A stretch of 59,942 bases of DNA. It comes from Thiotrichaceae bacterium UBA4486 (GTDB taxonomy: Bacteria; Pseudomonadota; Gammaproteobacteria; Eutrophobiales; Eutrophobiaceae). Both the position numbers and the translations under genes were made by a program. The notes under the pieces were generated by a model. That model did no database searches. It saw only the letters and a program-made list of their open reading frames with translations, and was not told the DNA's origin. Below, in pieces: positions 17,613-28,305 of the stretch (the first letter of the stretch is position 1; every line of letters starts with the position of its first letter). The stretch lies in NCBI GenBank assembly GCA_002389045.1, contig DGNS01000015.1, forward strand, positions 1-59,942. The letters are read 5' to 3'.

Positions 17613-17885
17613 TCTGATGCTCCTGTTGCAGTCAAATGCGATGAAAAATAGTGTCGGTAGGGGGTAAAATCAAGAGAAATTGGCCCCTGTCCGCTGAGAT
17701 CCCCTTTAAAAAACCCCGGGTGGGTTTGCCATCCGTCAGATCTCCGGTATCATCGCCGGTCTTCCGGGCTGGGTCCGGAAGACAGTGGAAAGGGAAGTCA
17801 GGGGGGGTGGAATTGAATCCCCGCGCATACGACTTTCGTTTCTATACTACTCGCTAATAGCTATTAGCTAATAGCTTTTTGTTTC
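17613..17885. other. Intergenic region with hairpin and family A repeat
   Basis: No gene is seen in these 273 bp. A strong hairpin, GTCTTCCGG-N7-CCGGAAGAC (17759-17783), lacks a T-run and is not a typical terminator. A family A repeat (GCTAATAGCTATTAGCTAAT, 17853-17879) ends immediately before the tRNA-Lys gene. Confidence 0.6.
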
Positions 17886-17961
17886 GGGTCGTTAGCTCAG
17901 CCGGTAGAGCACCGCACTTTTAATGCGATGGTCGTGCGTTCGAATCGCACACGACCCACCA
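17886..17961 (+). tRNA. tRNA-Lys (anticodon UUU)
   Basis: A 76-nt cloverleaf. The acceptor stem GGGTCGT pairs with ACGACCC, the D arm contains AGCTCAGCCGGTAGAGC, the anticodon loop is CTTTTAA (anticodon TTT), and the T arm carries GTTCGAATC. The discriminator A and CCA end are encoded. It stands alone on the plus strand. Confidence 0.96.
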
Positions 17962-18320
17962 TCTTTCATCTCTGAACTCCCTGACATCGAACACCCGGTT
18001 TACCCCGGTTTCCAGGAAGGCCGGGGCGCCAATGAACAGTCTCATGGTAAAACTCATGCCGGAGTCAGAAAAGACAAACATGGCAGGATGATAAAAGTCA
18101 TTGCAGCATGCAGGTCGTGCTCCGGGATGTTCAGAGGTGAGATGTACTGTCTGCCGACGTTTGGCCGGGAATGAACATGACCAGGAAGATGCCGGTCAAT
18201 TTGACGTGGGCGCCCGATTTCAACATGACGACCCACATCGCACGCCAATGGTGATGAACAGGCTTTAATCGATAATACCGCTGCGTTTCATGTAAATGAG
18301 AGTTACCAGCCCGACAAGTT
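17962..18320. other. Gene-free stretch, possible decayed coding sequence
   Basis: Some 359 bp between tRNA-Lys and the CPBP protease gene. On the minus strand there are short open pieces with hydrophobic content (for example WVVMLKSGAHVKLTGIF) broken by stops and frame changes. I recognise no family. It may be the remnant of a membrane protein gene or simply non-coding; no repeat was seen here. Confidence 0.35.
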
Positions 18321-19208
18321 TTAATCAATAAGTTTTTTTCTGGCGTCGGTTCTGAAAACAGCGAAAAGTATAATGCTGATCAGAAGCAATGCCAGCGCGC
18401 TCAACAACCCAAACTGGCGATCGATATCATTGATCAGGAATTCAAAACTGCTGCCGGGCAAGTAGTCGGTCAATTCCCGGGTGATTTTCATCATCATCAC
18501 CAGGCCCGCATGCACACCGATACTCAATGCGATATTGCCGGTATAAAACCGGAGTTGCGCCAGGATTACACCGAGCAGAAACAGGGTTAATAAAACGTCA
18601 TAGCTACGGCCAATGAAATTCAGATTGAAGGCATTGGCCAGCAATGTGAGACCGCTGAACCAGTGCACTTCCTCACCTGCCGGCAGAGCCGGAAATTTCA
18701 CAAAATGAACAAGTGCGTAAACCAGGCTGCTGGCCAGTATGGCGGTTATCATACCGTTGTGTTTTACGAGAACAGTGATAATGGCGCCGCGAAAAATGGT
18801 TTCCTCAATGATTCCGACGATGAAACCGGTGAGCAGGGCGAGCAACAGGGTTTTGGTAATAAAACCGACAGACCAGGACAGCTCCGGCTCCGCTGTATGC
18901 AGGCCGAGCGCGAGCAGAATTACCTCGATGATCAACAGCAGGATCCCGCCGCCGATCAGGCCGGCCATTACATTCCGCAAAAAACGGGTCGCTGGTACGT
19001 GATAACCAAGTCCGGAGCGGTTCAGCGCTCCGTTCAGGGCGAGAAAAATGAAAGCCCCGATCAGCCCGCTGAGCACGGTGCTGTGCCCAACAAGTTTATG
19101 CAGGGGAATCGTGTCGGGACCCAACAGCAAAGACAGCGGCCAGGCCAGCAATGCGCCTGCCACGAACACGCAGGCGATAAATGCGAGCAGATGCAAAATC
19201 GCGATCAC
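18321..19208 (-). CDS. CPBP-family intramembrane metalloprotease (CAAX-like)
   Basis: A 295-aa polytopic membrane protein with about eight helices. The Abi/CPBP motifs are present: E135-E136-x3-R140 (IIEETIFRG), H168 (YALVHF) and the late HAG. These are metal-dependent intramembrane proteases of the Rce1 type; in bacteria substrates are mostly unknown. It lies 13 bp after soxZ on the same strand, so it may be co-transcribed with soxYZ. That association is unusual and its meaning is unclear. Confidence 0.85.
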   Translation of the reverse strand: MIAILHLLAFIACVFVAGALLAWPLSLLLGPDTIPLHKLVGHSTVLSGLIGAFIFLALNGALNRSGLGYHVPATRFLRNVMAGLIGGGILLLIIEVILLALGLHTAEPELSWSVGFITKTLLLALLTGFIVGIIEETIFRGAIITVLVKHNGMITAILASSLVYALVHFVKFPALPAGEEVHWFSGLTLLANAFNLNFIGRSYDVLLTLFLLGVILAQLRFYTGNIALSIGVHAGLVMMMKITRELTDYLPGSSFEFLINDIDRQFGLLSALALLLISIILFAVFRTDARKKLID

Positions 19209-19221
19209 GATTTATCCGGCG

Positions 19222-19536
19222 CTACTGGAGTTTGACTTCTTTACTGCTTTCCTCGCCCAGGTTGTCGACCCAGGCGATGCGAATGATGTCACCGGATTGC
19301 GCGCCACTGAAGCGGAAAGACAGGTACGGGTTTTTTGAAACGGCCCGGCTCCAGTCGCATTGCAGGACCAGTTCATCCCCATGGTAACAGCATAGCTGTT
19401 CGATGAAGTGCGCCGGTACCGGCTTGCCCGTCTCGCTGTCGACGCGGAAACCGGTTTCCATTGGATGACGGATGATACAGCGGATGGTGGCCACGCCATC
19501 GGTAATACGGGTTCTGATTTTGATGTCCCTGGCCAT
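19222..19536 (-). CDS. soxZ: Sulfur-compound chelating protein SoxZ
   Basis: A 104-aa Ig-like protein starting MARDIKIRTRITDGVATIRC and containing IRHPMETGFR, typical of SoxZ. It forms a periplasmic heterodimer with SoxY, which carries sulfur intermediates on a cysteine arm during thiosulfate oxidation. It has no signal peptide and is exported with SoxY by Tat hitch-hiking in known systems. It starts 1 bp after the soxY stop. Confidence 0.93.
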   Translation of the reverse strand: MARDIKIRTRITDGVATIRCIIRHPMETGFRVDSETGKPVPAHFIEQLCCYHGDELVLQCDWSRAVSKNPYLSFRFSGAQSGDIIRIAWVDNLGEESSKEVKLQ

Positions 19537-19537
19537 G

Positions 19538-19999
19538 CTAGCCGCAGCCCCCTTCGACCACCTCGACGAATTTTGTAGTCTTGTAAAGTTTGCCCCCGGA
19601 GCGCACCACGGCCATGAGATCGGACGGGAACTGTATCTTGATACGGGTGGCGACAAAGGCCTCGCAGCGCGGATTGAGTTTGAAATGTGCGATCAGCGGA
19701 TTGGGGTTTTTCTCGACGAAAATGCTGATAGTGTCCACGTCAGGCAGGCTGCTGCTGATTTTTACCGGCACCACGGCGCCGTTTTCCACCAGGTCATGCA
19801 CGCCGATAGCAATGGCGTCCGAGGCGGTGATCGGTTCGCCATCGAAGATCTGTAGCATGGCCTCATCCAGTTTGCTGGCGGAGAAAGCCGGTTTGTTCCG
19901 TGCGGTTACTGCCAGCAGGGGTCGTAGCAACAGGTCCAGCCCGCTCATCATGACCGCGCCGGTGCCAGCCAGTAGCTTGATAAAATAACGCCGTTGCAT
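19538..19999 (-). CDS. soxY: Sulfur carrier protein SoxY
   Basis: A 153-aa protein with a Tat signal (QRRYFIKLLAGTGAVMM). The swinging arm at the C-terminus ends VVEGGCG, with the substrate-carrying C152. It ends one Gly short of the common GGCGG form. No soxA, soxB, soxX or soxCD genes are in the window, so the pair is a detached soxYZ, as in many organisms with scattered sox genes. Confidence 0.92.
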   Translation of the reverse strand: MQRRYFIKLLAGTGAVMMSGLDLLLRPLLAVTARNKPAFSASKLDEAMLQIFDGEPITASDAIAIGVHDLVENGAVVPVKISSSLPDVDTISIFVEKNPNPLIAHFKLNPRCEAFVATRIKIQFPSDLMAVVRSGGKLYKTTKFVEVVEGGCG

Positions 20000-20024
20000 G
20001 GAATTTTATCCTGTTTTGCAGTAC

Positions 20025-21464
20025 CTAGAGTTTCAGATCTTTTTCCAGTTCGCGCTCGTATTCAAGCTGGGCCAGCCGCGCGTTGATGCGTTCCTGCTGG
20101 TAATAGTCCGGGGTGCCCTGTTTGAGCGCCATTTGCAGGCGCCTGATGGCAAGTTCCGTGTCTCCGAGCAAATAGAAATACTCGGCCTTGGCGATCCCCG
20201 ATTCAATTTGTGAGCCGGTTTGTCCTTCCGCCTGGGCCAGCAGGTTGTAATAGGTGATATCCGATTCGTTGGAGCTGCCGTAACGGCGCAGAATAGTACG
20301 GGCCTCCTCCGGTTGCCCGGCATCGAGCAGGGTTTTGCTGTAGTACAACACCAGTGGGCGATAATCCGGATAATATTTGTAGGCTTCCCTGTAGATGGCA
20401 AGACTTTTACTGTAATTGCCCCGTTTATGCTCGACGTTGGCCAGCGCGTTCATAAAGGTGACGTTGTTTTTGTGATTTTTCAGTAACAGTTCGAGATAGG
20501 CCCTGGCCCGCTCGAACTGATCGGCTTCGGTCAGTGCCAGGGCATAACCGTACCGCAGGTGGTCCTTGTCGCCTTCGCTGGTTTCCAGTGCCTCGGCGAA
20601 ATACTTTACAGCATCACGCGGGTTGTCAAAACTGTGTACACGTATCTTGGCACGTACCAGCAGGTAGGACTGGCTGTCCCTGACGTCCATCGGCGGATAT
20701 TCTTCGGCACGCGCCTGTGAATCGGCAATACGATTATTGGTCAGCGGATGTGTTCGCAAAAATTCCGGGGCATTGCCCTGGTAGTAGCGGGAGGATTGTT
20801 GCAGACGCTCGAAAAATCCCGGCATGCCTCGCGGATTGTATCCGGAATGCGCCAGTATCTGCATACCAATGCTGTCGGCTTCCTGCTCGTTGCTGCGGGT
20901 AAAGTTGATCTGGTTCTGGATATTGGCCCCGGCCGTGGCCGCCAGTGCTGCCGCCCCGGCCTCGCTGTTCTGGGTGCCCAGGATGAGGGCGCCGATCATG
21001 GCAGCGGCCACGGGTATGCTGAGCTGATCGGCGCGTTCAAACATACGCGCCATGTGACGCTGGGTGACGTGGGCGATTTCATGAGCCATTACCGCCGCCA
21101 GTTCGCTCTCGTTCCTGGAATTAAGAATGACGCCGCTGTTCATGCCAATCACACCGCCCGGCCCGGCGAAAGCGTTGATCTGCGGATTATCGATAACAAA
21201 AAATGTGAAGCCCTGCGGACGATCACTGTTGGAGGCCAGCTTGTATCCCAGTGAATTGATGTAGGCCTCGACTTCCGGATCATAGATGATGGGCGCCTGC
21301 CGGCGAATCTGGCGCAGGAACGCGTTGCCCATGCGCCGCTCATGTTCCGGGGAAATAACACTGCCGGCGGAATCACCGATATCGGGCAGGTCGAGGGATG
21401 ATATATCCGCCATGACGATGCCGGAGAGGGCAAGGAGGCCGACCAGTGCGGGGCGGAATTTCAT
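20025..21464 (-). CDS. BepA-like periplasmic M48 metalloprotease with TPR domain
   Basis: A 479-aa protein with a signal peptide (about 1-19). The M48 peptidase domain carries HEIAH (H128, E129, H132) and a downstream Glu in NEQEADSIG (E195). A C-terminal TPR region (about 270-470) follows. BepA degrades or chaperones misassembled LptD and other outer-membrane proteins. The length and architecture match the BepA/YfgC family. It lies 25 bp upstream of soxY on the same strand. Confidence 0.92.
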   Translation of the reverse strand: MKFRPALVGLLALSGIVMADISSLDLPDIGDSAGSVISPEHERRMGNAFLRQIRRQAPIIYDPEVEAYINSLGYKLASNSDRPQGFTFFVIDNPQINAFAGPGGVIGMNSGVILNSRNESELAAVMAHEIAHVTQRHMARMFERADQLSIPVAAAMIGALILGTQNSEAGAAALAATAGANIQNQINFTRSNEQEADSIGMQILAHSGYNPRGMPGFFERLQQSSRYYQGNAPEFLRTHPLTNNRIADSQARAEEYPPMDVRDSQSYLLVRAKIRVHSFDNPRDAVKYFAEALETSEGDKDHLRYGYALALTEADQFERARAYLELLLKNHKNNVTFMNALANVEHKRGNYSKSLAIYREAYKYYPDYRPLVLYYSKTLLDAGQPEEARTILRRYGSSNESDITYYNLLAQAEGQTGSQIESGIAKAEYFYLLGDTELAIRRLQMALKQGTPDYYQQERINARLAQLEYERELEKDLKL

Positions 21465-21666
21465 TATTAATCGTTTCTGTATACAGTTTATGCAGATAGT
21501 ACAGAGACACCCGGAGAGTCTGTGCGGTTCCGGAAAAATTGGGTACCATGCGCCTTGCGGGCGTAAACGGCCGATGTCAGCGCCAGTTTAGCACAAGAAA
21601 AACGCCGTAATCCTTGTAACCTGACGCCGATACCCCTCGTCGCGTCGCACTTCCCCGGGGAGAGCC

Positions 21667-22935
21667 ATGAGTAACAGCAAGAATGCCTTTTATGCCCAGT
21701 CCGGCGGCGTCACCGCGGTGATCAATGCCAGCGCCAGCGGACTGATTGAAACCGCCAGACAGCACGGGGATCGCATCGGCACTGTCTATGCCGGCCGTAA
21801 CGGCATCATCGGCGCCCTGACCGAGGATCTGATAGATACCAGCCAGGAAACCGATGCGGCGATCGCTGCCTTGCGGCATACGCCCTCCGGTGCTTTCGGG
21901 TCCTGCCGTTACAAGCTCAAGGGGCTGGAGGAGAATCGCGCCGAGTACCAGCGTCTCATCGAGGTCTTCAAGGCCCATGATATCGGCTATTTCTTTTACA
22001 ATGGCGGCGGCGATTCCGCCGATACCTGCCATAAGGTTTCGCAGCTCTCCGCAAGTCTCGGTTACCCCATCCAGGCCATTCACATCCCCAAGACCGTGGA
22101 TAATGATCTGCCCGTTACCGATACCTGTCCCGGATTCGGCTCCGTGGCCAAGTACATTGCCATTGCCACCCGTGAAGCCTCGTTTGACGTGCGGTCCATG
22201 TGCCAGACTTCCACCAAGGTGTTCGTACTCGAGGTCATGGGTCGGCATGCCGGCTGGATAGCCGCCGCCGGTGGCCTGGCGGCCGATGTCGATCATTCCA
22301 TACCGATTGTCATCCTGTTTCCCGAAGTGGAGTTCAGGCAGGATGCGTTTATCGCCCGGGTCAAGGAAAACGTCTCGCGCTTCGGTTTCTGTTCCGTAGT
22401 GGTTTCCGAGGGTGCCCGCTGGGCGAACGGTACCTTTCTGGCCGAACAGGGCACCCGTGATGCCTTCGGCCATGCCCAGCTCGGCGGCGCCGCGCCGGTG
22501 GTGGCGAATATGGTCAAGCAATCACTCGGCCATAAATTTCACTGGGCCGTGGCCGACTACCTGCAACGGGCCGCCCGCCACATTGCCTCGAAAACCGATG
22601 TAGACCAGGCTTATGCCGTCGGTGCAGCCGCGGTGGATTATGCCCTGGCCGGTGACAACGCGATCATGGTCACCATAGAACGGCTCGCCGATGAACCGTA
22701 TCGCTGGCAGGTGGGCAAGGTGGATCTCGCCGCTGTGGCCAATGTCGAGAAATTCATGCCACCTGAATTTATCAGTGATGACGGTTTCGGTATCACCGAT
22801 GCCTGCCGGCGTTACCTGACACCGCTGATTTCAGGCGAGGATTACCCGCCATACCGGCAGGGATTGCCGGATTATATTCGTTTGCAAAACAAACCGGCGA
22901 CAAAAAAACTCGCTACTGCGTTTGAACTTGGCTGA
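21667..22935 (+). CDS. Pyrophosphate-dependent 6-phosphofructokinase
   Basis: A 422-aa PFK-A family enzyme. The nucleotide-site loop reads NGGGDSADT, placing an acidic residue (D116) where ATP-dependent enzymes have Gly. The catalytic block is PKTVDNDL with K142. Both features are hallmarks of PPi users. The reaction interconverts fructose-6-phosphate and fructose-1,6-bisphosphate reversibly; in some sulfur oxidisers and methanotrophs it also handles sedoheptulose-1,7-bisphosphate. It lies 118 bp upstream of the H+-pyrophosphatase gene, a meaningful pairing. Confidence 0.92.
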   Translation: MSNSKNAFYAQSGGVTAVINASASGLIETARQHGDRIGTVYAGRNGIIGALTEDLIDTSQETDAAIAALRHTPSGAFGSCRYKLKGLEENRAEYQRLIEVFKAHDIGYFFYNGGGDSADTCHKVSQLSASLGYPIQAIHIPKTVDNDLPVTDTCPGFGSVAKYIAIATREASFDVRSMCQTSTKVFVLEVMGRHAGWIAAAGGLAADVDHSIPIVILFPEVEFRQDAFIARVKENVSRFGFCSVVVSEGARWANGTFLAEQGTRDAFGHAQLGGAAPVVANMVKQSLGHKFHWAVADYLQRAARHIASKTDVDQAYAVGAAAVDYALAGDNAIMVTIERLADEPYRWQVGKVDLAAVANVEKFMPPEFISDDGFGITDACRRYLTPLISGEDYPPYRQGLPDYIRLQNKPATKKLATAFELG

Positions 22936-23053
22936 GTTCCAAGTAAAATCGGCTGCGTTTTTTTGCCGCTGGTGTATATTCCGCGGCTCACACCGGGGCT
23001 GACTGGCCTCTTTAAATTACTAATAATGCTTGTTTGAACAGGGGGAGATTTCC

Positions 23054-25081
<2,028 letters not shown>

Positions 25082-25102
25082 TCATTTGTAGCCATACACC
25101 TG

Positions 25103-25134
25103 AAATGCCGCGGCCGGTCCGCGGCATTTTTTTG
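25103..25134 (+). terminator. Rho-independent terminator after hppA
   Basis: A perfect 11-bp stem, AAATGCCGCGG (25103-25113) with CCGCGGCATTT (25119-25129), is followed by more T residues. It is placed 21 bp after the hppA stop. Confidence 0.9.
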
Positions 25135-25231
25135 CGGTGAGGGCCAAAAACACGGGTACTAACCGTGTTTTCCTGGTGCCTGAGGCTACCGGAATCTTGA
25201 ACTGCCAGCCTCGGCGGGTTACCGTCCGGCC

Positions 25232-25699
25232 ATGGATGCGATCCTGCTCATCTCCCTGCTGTTTGTTGCCGGCGCACAACCGCACGAGTTTTCCCTGCAG
25301 GATCTGATGCAGTTCAAGTGTGACCGGGGTGATCAGGCGGCATGTGACGAGGTGGAACAGATCAAAGAGGATCGTGAGGACATCGAGCGGCTGCAGGATC
25401 GGGTCAACGTTTTCGGTCAGCAATTGCAACAACGTAACCTGATGCTCGATGATCGCCGTCCGGATCTTGAGAGCGCCTATCCGCTGGTTATGAACGATTA
25501 TTTTGCCGCGTTACGTGAGTCCGGTGAGGAGCCGCGGATCGTTTCAAAACCGCAGCTGGAACAGTGCGCTGCCCATTACCACGACCACTGGATCAACAAG
25601 AAACTGTGGTGGCCGAACGAGGATGGCCAGCCCGACTGGGAAGACATTTACGTGTTTATTGTCGACCATTACTATGGATTTTGTCTGCGAGCGCAGTGA
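25232..25699 (+). CDS. Hypothetical secreted protein
   Basis: A 155-aa protein with a short hydrophobic N-terminus (LLISLLFVAG), probably a signal peptide. It is followed by an acidic helical stretch (EVEQIKEDREDIERLQDRV) and a Trp/Tyr/His-rich C-terminal part (HYHDHWINKKLWWPNEDGQPDWEDIY, in two pieces). Two Cys (about 36 and 44) might pair. No family is recognised. It converges on maf and follows the hppA terminator. Confidence 0.6.
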   Translation: MDAILLISLLFVAGAQPHEFSLQDLMQFKCDRGDQAACDEVEQIKEDREDIERLQDRVNVFGQQLQQRNLMLDDRRPDLESAYPLVMNDYFAALRESGEEPRIVSKPQLEQCAAHYHDHWINKKLWWPNEDGQPDWEDIYVFIVDHYYGFCLRAQ

Positions 25700-25711
25700 G
25701 TACAGAACCCG

Positions 25712-26272
25712 TCAGGGATGTCGCTGCAACTTCTCCAGTAACAGGTGGGTCTCGAACAACGGCAGGCCCATGACCCCTGAGTAACTGCCTTCCAGCCGCA
25801 CAATGAAAGCGGCAGCCCGACCCTGGATGGCGTAGCCGCCGGCCTTGCCCAGCGGCTCGCCGGTGTTGCAGTAATCCTCTATTTCAGGTGCGGTCAATGG
25901 CCGAAATGCAACCCGGCTGACATTGGTCATGACACGGGTTTCGTGATTCACAATCGCCACGGCAGAGAGCACTTCGTGCGTCCGGCCCGACAACCGCGCC
26001 AGCATGGAACTGGCTTCCTCGATCGATTCTGCCTTACCGAGAATGTCATTATCCAGGACCACCGCGGTATCCGCGCCGAGCACCGGGCCCTGACCGCTGA
26101 CGGCGAATCCTGCGCGCGCCTTTTCCAGCGCCAGGCGCTGTACGTAGTCCTGCGGCAGTTCGTCAGGTTGCCAGGTCTCATCGACGTCGGCATCCACCGG
26201 TTCATAATCAACGCCTGTCTGTTCCAGCAACTGACGGCGACGCGGTGAGCGTGATGCGAGATAGATTTTCAT
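25712..26272 (-). CDS. maf: Maf-family nucleoside triphosphate pyrophosphatase (YhdE type)
   Basis: A 186-aa enzyme with the Maf motif SRSPRRRQLLEQTG at its N-terminus, the catalytic Asp in VLGADTAVVLD, and GKAGGYAIQGRAAAF. Members hydrolyse dTTP/UTP or modified pyrimidine nucleotides and are linked to septum control. It starts 8 bp after the lpxR-like gene stop. Confidence 0.93.
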   Translation of the reverse strand: MKIYLASRSPRRRQLLEQTGVDYEPVDADVDETWQPDELPQDYVQRLALEKARAGFAVSGQGPVLGADTAVVLDNDILGKAESIEEASSMLARLSGRTHEVLSAVAIVNHETRVMTNVSRVAFRPLTAPEIEDYCNTGEPLGKAGGYAIQGRAAAFIVRLEGSYSGVMGLPLFETHLLLEKLQRHP

Positions 26273-26280
26273 GTGTTAAA

Positions 26281-27342
26281 TCAATAGGTGTAGGACAGGT
26301 TAATGGATCCGAATTTCTGTGAGCCATTCTGTTTTTCAAACTCAGGCGTGCGTAACACCTGGGCATAGGAAAGGCTGAAGCGGCTCCAGGTCAGGCCGGC
26401 GCCGATGACAAAGTCGCCGACCAGCGTTTTTTTATCAACATTGTGGCTGTCCGAAAAGGTATTGCCATCCAGAAACACATCGCGTATCACGGCCCTGCCG
26501 GTCATGGCCGCAAAAATATGAAAACTCATTCCCTCGCGACCGGTTTTGAAACGTGGATCGTCGGCGTCGGCCGGCGCCCGGGTATCACTGGCCGGCCGGA
26601 TGAGCGCGGAACCGAAATCACGGGGCAGATTCCAGCCGAGGCGAAGTTCGACACCACTGTTAATATGGGTAAAGACGTTACCGACCGCCATGCCGCCATG
26701 CGCGATGGCGTCCCAGGACAGGTTGGCTACAGGCAGTGACGCCGGTTGTTTGCGAATCTTGCGATCATAAATCAGGGCAATGCCGACCTCCGTATCCAGC
26801 TGGTTATCCCAGCCATTGGCCTTGTCGATATCACGCAATGAATGAATCAGATCCTGGGTTTGTTCGGCCAGCGAAAAATCACCGGTGACTCCGGCCTGGA
26901 TTTCGAAAGTATCCAGTTGCGAGGTTGTTTTGCTGTGGTAGGCCACACTGCCATATAACCAGCCGGCGTAAGGCCGGTCATCAACGATCAACATCCGTTG
27001 TTCGATGTCCCGCGGTGTGAACATTTTCTGACCCGCGGACAGGGCCAGATGCCTTTGCCGGTTTTCGTCGTCGTTGTAGGGCAGACGGTTGATCACGAAA
27101 TCGCTCAAGCGGCTAAGCAGTGGAGTATTACGGATCCAGTCCTGTTCCTGGAACCAGTCGAATTCAGGTGATATCCAGCTCAGTTTGATGCCGTTGGTGT
27201 ATTGCTGATCAGTGCCGGCAAAGAGATCATTCTCAAATCGCAGCGTGAACGTCCAGGACTCCCGCGGTGGCTTGGCCGCCATCACTTCCGCTGATACCGC
27301 CAGCAGCGATATGCACAGCAACCAATGTGTCCGTATTGTCAC
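26281..27342 (-). CDS. LpxR-like outer-membrane lipid A deacylase
   Basis: A 353-aa protein with a signal peptide (about 1-22, ending VMA). It is a 12-strand beta-barrel of the LpxR/DUF2219 family, ending with an aromatic Tyr after INLSYTY as expected for an outer-membrane protein. The conserved FENDLFAGTDQQYTNG and DDRPYAGWLYG motifs contain the acidic, Asn and Thr residues of the active site. LpxR removes the 3'-acyloxyacyl group from lipid A. It is monocistronic or paired with maf. Confidence 0.88.
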   Translation of the reverse strand: MTIRTHWLLCISLLAVSAEVMAAKPPRESWTFTLRFENDLFAGTDQQYTNGIKLSWISPEFDWFQEQDWIRNTPLLSRLSDFVINRLPYNDDENRQRHLALSAGQKMFTPRDIEQRMLIVDDRPYAGWLYGSVAYHSKTTSQLDTFEIQAGVTGDFSLAEQTQDLIHSLRDIDKANGWDNQLDTEVGIALIYDRKIRKQPASLPVANLSWDAIAHGGMAVGNVFTHINSGVELRLGWNLPRDFGSALIRPASDTRAPADADDPRFKTGREGMSFHIFAAMTGRAVIRDVFLDGNTFSDSHNVDKKTLVGDFVIGAGLTWSRFSLSYAQVLRTPEFEKQNGSQKFGSINLSYTY

Positions 27343-27354
27343 AACTTGTTAGTT

Positions 27355-27391
27355 CTAATAGCTAATGCCTAATGGCTAATGGCTAATAGCT
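27355..27391. repeat. Intergenic repeat, family A
   Basis: CTAATAGCTAATGCCTAATG continues into further CTAATGG/CTAATAGC words, five in tandem, between the DUF4404 gene and the lpxR-like gene. It is the longest family A copy in the window. Confidence 0.8.
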
Positions 27392-27396
27392 GTGTT

Positions 27397-27663
27397 TCAA
27401 ATGCCCATATCACTCAGCGTCATCATGATCCGGTTCATGATGCCGGTAATCCGGGGATGTTCAACCTCGAACTGTTCGATGCTGTACTGCAGTTTTTCAA
27501 TCAGCGAATCCTTGTGATCCGTATTTTCCGGGTTGGCAAGCTGGTGCTCGACCTCATCGATCAGGTGGATGATTCTCTGCTTTACAGCCTCATCGCTGCC
27601 ATTCAGCTTGTCCAGCTCGTCCTGCAGGGATTGCAGTGATTTTTTCAGTTCGTCTTTATTCAT
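27397..27663 (-). CDS. DUF4404 family small helical protein
   Basis: An 88-aa, almost wholly alpha-helical acidic protein: LKKSLQSLQDELDKLNGSDE, then VEHQLANPEN, then EQFEVEHPRITGIMNRIMMTLSDMGI, the characteristic C-terminus of DUF4404. Function unknown. It is flanked on both sides by repeat DNA (27355-27391 and 27740-27818). Confidence 0.8.
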   Translation of the reverse strand: MNKDELKKSLQSLQDELDKLNGSDEAVKQRIIHLIDEVEHQLANPENTDHKDSLIEKLQYSIEQFEVEHPRITGIMNRIMMTLSDMGI

Positions 27664-27739
27664 AATGCCTGCTGCTTCAATAAGTAATTGTTTTGATTAT
27701 AGTGCGATTGGATTCGCATGGTCCATCGCTGGTTTACAG

Positions 27740-27818
27740 GGAACAGATTACAGACGACAGACGACAGACGACAGATTACAGATTACAGACTACAGACGAC
27801 AGACTACAGTGAACAGGG
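27740..27818. repeat. Tandem ACAGACG/ACAGATT word array (family C)
   Basis: Between rlmH and the DUF4404 gene is an array of about ten 7-base words of the form ACAGAYK: GACGACAGACGACAGACGAC, then ACAGATTACAGATTACAG, and so on. It is a hypervariable-looking microsatellite with a 7-bp period, so copy number could change by slippage. It is not coding. Confidence 0.85.
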
Positions 27819-27833
27819 AAAGACGGCCTTTTT

Positions 27834-28304
27834 CTACTCCCGGTGATAAGGATGGTTTTTCAGAATGCTCCAGGCGCGGTAGATTTGTTCGGCGACAACG
27901 ACCCGTACGAGGCCGTGGGGCAGGGTCAGATTCGAAAGCGATATGGTTTCATGGGCCTCATTGATGAAGGTGTCATCCAGTCCATCGGCGCCGCCGATAA
28001 TGAGGGTGACATTCTGGCCGAGCGTTCGCCATAAACCGAGTTTTTCCGAGAGTTGATGCGTCGTGCAGGACCAGCCGCTTTCATCCAGCATTACGATATG
28101 ATGATTCTTTTTCAGGTGTTTGCGGATTCGTTCGGCTTCCCTGGCCCTGATCATTGCCGGATTGGTGGAGGTCGTGCGTTTAACCGCCGGGATTTCGGTC
28201 AGTACCAGCCGAATATCATCGTTGAGACGTTTGGCATAGTCATGAAAGCCGGCTTCAATCCATTGCGGCATCCGCTGACCGACGGCAAGCAGGTCGATGC
28301 GCAC
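27834..28304 (-). CDS. rlmH: 23S rRNA pseudouridine1915 N3-methyltransferase RlmH
   Basis: A 156-aa SPOUT methyltransferase. It has the N-terminal MRIDLLAVGQRMPQWI, the knot-forming LIIGGADGLDD and the C-terminal LPHGLVRVVVAEQIYRAWSI followed by HPYHRE. It methylates pseudouridine 1915 in helix 69 on assembled ribosomes. It starts 1 bp after rsfS in the conserved nadD-rsfS-rlmH series. Confidence 0.96.
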   Translation of the reverse strand: MRIDLLAVGQRMPQWIEAGFHDYAKRLNDDIRLVLTEIPAVKRTTSTNPAMIRAREAERIRKHLKKNHHIVMLDESGWSCTTHQLSEKLGLWRTLGQNVTLIIGGADGLDDTFINEAHETISLSNLTLPHGLVRVVVAEQIYRAWSILKNHPYHRE

Positions 28305-28305
28305 C

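Noticed and set aside
17780..17850. Second tRNA or tmRNA-like sequence (GGAATTGAATCCCC) before tRNA-Lys
   Set aside because: Only a T-loop-like word is present; no acceptor or anticodon stems can be drawn.
21577..22521. A 314-codon minus-strand open frame opposite the PPi-phosphofructokinase gene
   Set aside because: It is antisense to a clearly conserved gene, has low-complexity Gly/Asp/His content and no recognisable domain; typical of high-GC shadow frames.
27740..27818. CRISPR array
   Set aside because: The units are 7 bp, contiguous and without spacers; no cas genes are present.
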